Below are positions 63,901 through 64,000 of a stretch of 64,000 nucleotides of DNA, in pieces. Made by a program: the position numbers and the translations under genes. How positions within the stretch are numbered: the stretch's first letter is position 1; each line of letters begins with the position of its first letter. The stretch spans positions 124,001-188,000 of the forward strand of contig JAPKZK010000110.1 of NCBI GenBank assembly GCA_026393835.1, in the 5' to 3' direction. Origin of the DNA: Candidatus Aminicenantota bacterium (GTDB lineage Bacteria; Acidobacteriota; Aminicenantia; UBA2199). Under the pieces are notes generated by a model, which saw only the letters and a program-made list of their open reading frames with translations, was not told the DNA's origin and made no database searches.

Positions 63901-64000
63901 CCAGGTCCAGGGTTTCTTCGATCCGGTCGCCGGCGGGTTCATCGCCTTCATACGGCATGAGATTCCAACAATGAACAATGAAATCCGGGACCCGGTCATC
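57989..64000 (-). CDS. PKS-NRPS hybrid: KR / ACP / C / A(Val?) / PCP / C, 5' end outside window
   Basis: The frame is open to the window edge, so the start lies beyond 64000; about 2000 codons are seen. Order: ketoreductase (GGVYLITGGLGGMGLALAQY, SSLTSLAPAVGQVGYCAANN), carrier (DDFFRLGGDSLLAMAAIAKI), C domain (FDMHHIIADGFSMEIF), A domain (LIYTSGSTGKPKG, INGYGPTENTT, YKTGDLARW), carrier (ANFFDSGGHSLRATILAARI), second C domain (FDMHHIIGDGTAFSILVKEF) and a short tail. The A-pocket residues read D-V-F-W-L-G-G-T-F-K, near the valine code. No thioesterase. A ketosynthase and acyltransferase should lie upstream. Six in-frame repeat insertions are listed separately. Confidence 0.93.
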   Translation of the reverse strand, partial: DDRVPDFIVHCWNLMPYEGDEPAGDRIEETLDLGYYSLLNIARAVERKNIAKKIRLAVVTTGLHEETICPLKAAVLGPVKVIPLEYPNIRCRVIDAAQGGRFLDRLINDLSDWSERSDSSDRSDPSDVSSYSGNYRWVRGFDPIKIKKPAPLKPGGVYLITGGLGGMGLALAQYLAKTPRAKLILIGRSPFQAKDKWESQVKALEESGAEVLVLSADVTDENRMREVVDRAVERFGVINGIIHAAGLPDGKVIRLRTRETSEQVLAPKIKGTLVLDKILKTSASLKPDFFIICSSLTSLAPAVGQVGYCAANNFVDAFALSRAAGGAPLTIAIDWDRWQNTGMAVTAEKLHKKLTGEALEGGLTVEEGIEVFGRILGNPFPQVAVSSYDLEMVIKQARVFQAPSEMDMEGVEKMTTGGNEAQRPELETPYDPPRSGSEHFLAESWSALFGYERVGIHDDFFRLGGDSLLAMAAIAKIHKGLGVKVPIAEFFNNPTIEALAVYIDRNKGETVLGAIEPVEKKQYYPVSSAQKRLYILQQMEPAGVAYNQPNMILMEGEPDQERLEVAIKKLIKRHESLRTSFMIIGDEPVQRIHDTKVFGPTFFQKGGFKEFIRPFDLSCAPLLRVGLIKKEETSHILLFDMHHIIADGFSMEIFKRDFMRLYRGEDLPMLKVQYRDFSGQQNSWKQGGGLKKQERYWLREFEGAVSPLDLPGDYPRPAAQSFEGGVVSFTFGSEETKRLKEIAQAEGATLFMILLAVYNVFLAKLAGREDIVVGVPSAGRKYVDLEPIIGMFVNTLALRNYPVMEKVFSTFLREIRERSLAAFENQDYPFEDLVENVVKERDKSRNPLFDVVFALQNLVDPPGTQEEMLDGIETGRAKFDLTLIGIEQEEALHFYFEYCTRLFKKETILRFSSFFRAIISFVMENPAARIGDIEIISPGEKKEILYDFNNTEAEYPRDKTIQQLFAEQAARTPDRIAIMGSTVETLLATSLQKETTHFQITYRQLNEHSDCLAGWLTEKGVLVDSIVGIMTERSIELIIGILGILKSGGAYLPIDPNYPQERIDFMLKDSNAKILLITSDLNSLKGRPRRGLHHSSFIIHHSNLSYLIYTSGSTGKPKGVMVTHRNVVRLVKNSNYAPLTEETRILLASNPVFDVVTFEIWGCLLNGGRLYPAGNQVILDANELGAALKRYLINTLWLTSALFDRLMQQNSAIFSPLKYLLVGGDVLSPRYITEVRHKNKGLRVINGYGPTENTTFSTTFEIDGDYKENIPIGKPIANSTAYIIDKNNHLQPMGVPGELWVGGDGVARGYLNNPELTADRFNRSYRSYKTYINYKTGDLARWLPGGNIEFLGRIDRQVKIRGFRIEPGEIETHLLNHEQIKEAAVVVRTADQGEPYLCAYIVTMNPTRATGTAALREYLAQTLPAYMIPAYFVELEKLPLTSNGKIDRKALPEPVIKPQGSYTAPRNDIEERLTQTWSEILGIKKENIGVDANFFDSGGHSLRATILAARIHKEFNVKIPLTDIFSLPTIRKLAAVIGTKAEDKYSAVEAAEKKEYYPVSSAQKRLFVLHIMDGAHATNYNMPNAFTITGPLDKSRVELAFKRLIQRHESLRTSFTIIGNKPVQRVHDQVEFEIEDFDFATDEHGQTRTFLLNFIRTFDLSRAPLLRMALLKTGEDSHAAIFDMHHIIGDGTAFSILVKEFTALYRDETLPPLKIQYKDFAQWQNRLSSAENIEKQKAYWINRFKDEIPVLNFPTDYPRPAARATKGKMIFAHLPGTLTDKIRKLNLETETTLYIVLLAVYNILLARYTLQEDIIVGSPVVGREHADLHNIIGTFANMLAMRNFPVEHKTFGDFLKEVKENALKAYENQDYQFDELVAAGGIKAAPGRNPLFDTVLNMVNIEQEKNAWQMDDHLDILPYEFEYNAAKYDLLMRAYEDADTIHISLEYATSLFKPGTAENILEHFTAILTQAVQNLEQKIQDITITADFQPVINTSDKDVEFNF
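59055..59083 (-). repeat. CACGGACAAACACGGAC repeat in frame in the last C domain
   Basis: Copy of the intergenic AGCCACGGAC repeat (14628, 15801, 52193), translated as FATDEHGQTRTF just before the FIRTFDLSRAPLLR motif, the same C-domain site as at 53231 and 62175. Confidence 0.85.
60008..60037 (-). repeat. AGGTCCTATAGGTCCTATA repeat in frame in an A domain
   Basis: Translated as NRSYRSYKT before YKTGDLARW; same site and repeat as at 54229-54256. Confidence 0.8.
60695..60744 (-). repeat. GAATGAT repeat in frame before the A3 motif
   Basis: Run of GAATGATGAATGATGAATGA-type units (as at 51144) plus a GGCCGCCCCCGCCGCGGG stretch, translated as RPRRGLHHSSFIIHHS shortly before LIYTSGSTGKPKG. Confidence 0.85.
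61027..61054 (-). repeat. Palindrome GTAGAGACGTTGC-GA-GCAACGTCTCTAC in frame
   Basis: A perfect 13-bp-arm palindrome with a 2-nt centre, translated as VETLLATSLQK between DRIAIMG and ITYRQLNEHSD. It occupies the A-domain site that holds another repeat at 55283-55331. Confidence 0.85.
62175..62222 (-). repeat. REP-like hairpin fragment in frame in a C domain
   Basis: CCACCTTTTTGAAAAAAGGTGG followed by GGCCAAAAACTTTTG, as in the intergenic copy at 45713-45775, translated as TKVFGPTFFQKGGF before FIRPFDLSCAPLLR. Confidence 0.85.
63616..63677 (-). repeat. GTCNGACNNGTCNGAC repeat in frame in the ketoreductase region
   Basis: About six 10-11-nt units (GACGGGTCTGACCTGTCTGA and so on), translated as a Ser/Asp-rich linker DLSDWSERSDSSDRSDPSD between the two halves of the ketoreductase region. 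Confidence 0.8.

Overview
The window is from an uncultured-type bacterium. It has mixed base composition, many short dispersed repeats, and a large ketide/non-ribosomal peptide synthetase locus. The NRPS wording (for example RSYRSYKT just before the YKTGDLARW motif) together with Tat-exported enzymes, MacB-type exporters, a bacilliredoxin and a cyanophycinase reminds me of Candidatus Aminicenantes. That is an impression from memory and was not tested.

Layout. 1-2170: a 20-nt degenerate repeat array, an XRE regulator, and a graveyard of truncated genes (Rpn nuclease, ParE toxin, its antitoxin), each cut at a copy of a GGGACAG-type motif. 2206-7823: an AT-rich minus-strand operon with three radical SAM enzymes, a P-loop kinase, a glycosyltransferase-like protein and a small leader-like ORF. 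8332-10300: a group II intron remnant, a 21-nt repeat array and a VapBC pair. 10513-23797: two tandem phosphodiesterase-type hydrolases, small membrane and helical proteins, HtpG with a long charged extension, YtxJ, a Tat-exported aldo/keto reductase with Fe-S motifs, a FlgO-like lipoprotein, and a Fur-box-linked secreted protein with a permease fused to a degenerate ATPase. 23811-29594: an XRE regulator and partner divergent from an HlyD/FtsX/FtsX/ATPase exporter. 29678-32173: isoaspartyl dipeptidase plus secreted cyanophycinase, together a cyanophycin-degrading pair. 32340-36524: a third degenerate array, an unknown gene and a plant-type LRR surface protein. 36703-42158: a defence-like island (small proteins, TIR/deoxyribosyltransferase-like protein, NACHT-HEAT NTPase, broken VapC) with direct repeats of the NACHT 3' end. 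42701-52190: housekeeping and metabolic genes (trmL, C69-like peptidase, cstA, desulfurase-like protein, lipase, lepB, gmd). 52228-64000: the NRPS/PKS operon with an embedded radical SAM enzyme.

The most unusual observation is that several unrelated dispersed intergenic repeats are found in frame inside the NRPS proteins, and at equivalent sites of homologous domains. The same is true in the LRR protein. Other candidates for new biology are the radical SAM operon at 2.2-7.8 kb, the three helically phased 20-21-nt arrays upstream of genes, the TIR-like/NACHT module, and a C-terminal module shared by two XRE regulators and a partner protein. Several genes also have a sigma70-type -10 box placed 6-8 nt before the ATG, which suggests leaderless mRNAs.

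No rRNA, tRNA, CRISPR array or replication origin was recognised. All domain calls are by eye from the sequence and remembered family motifs.
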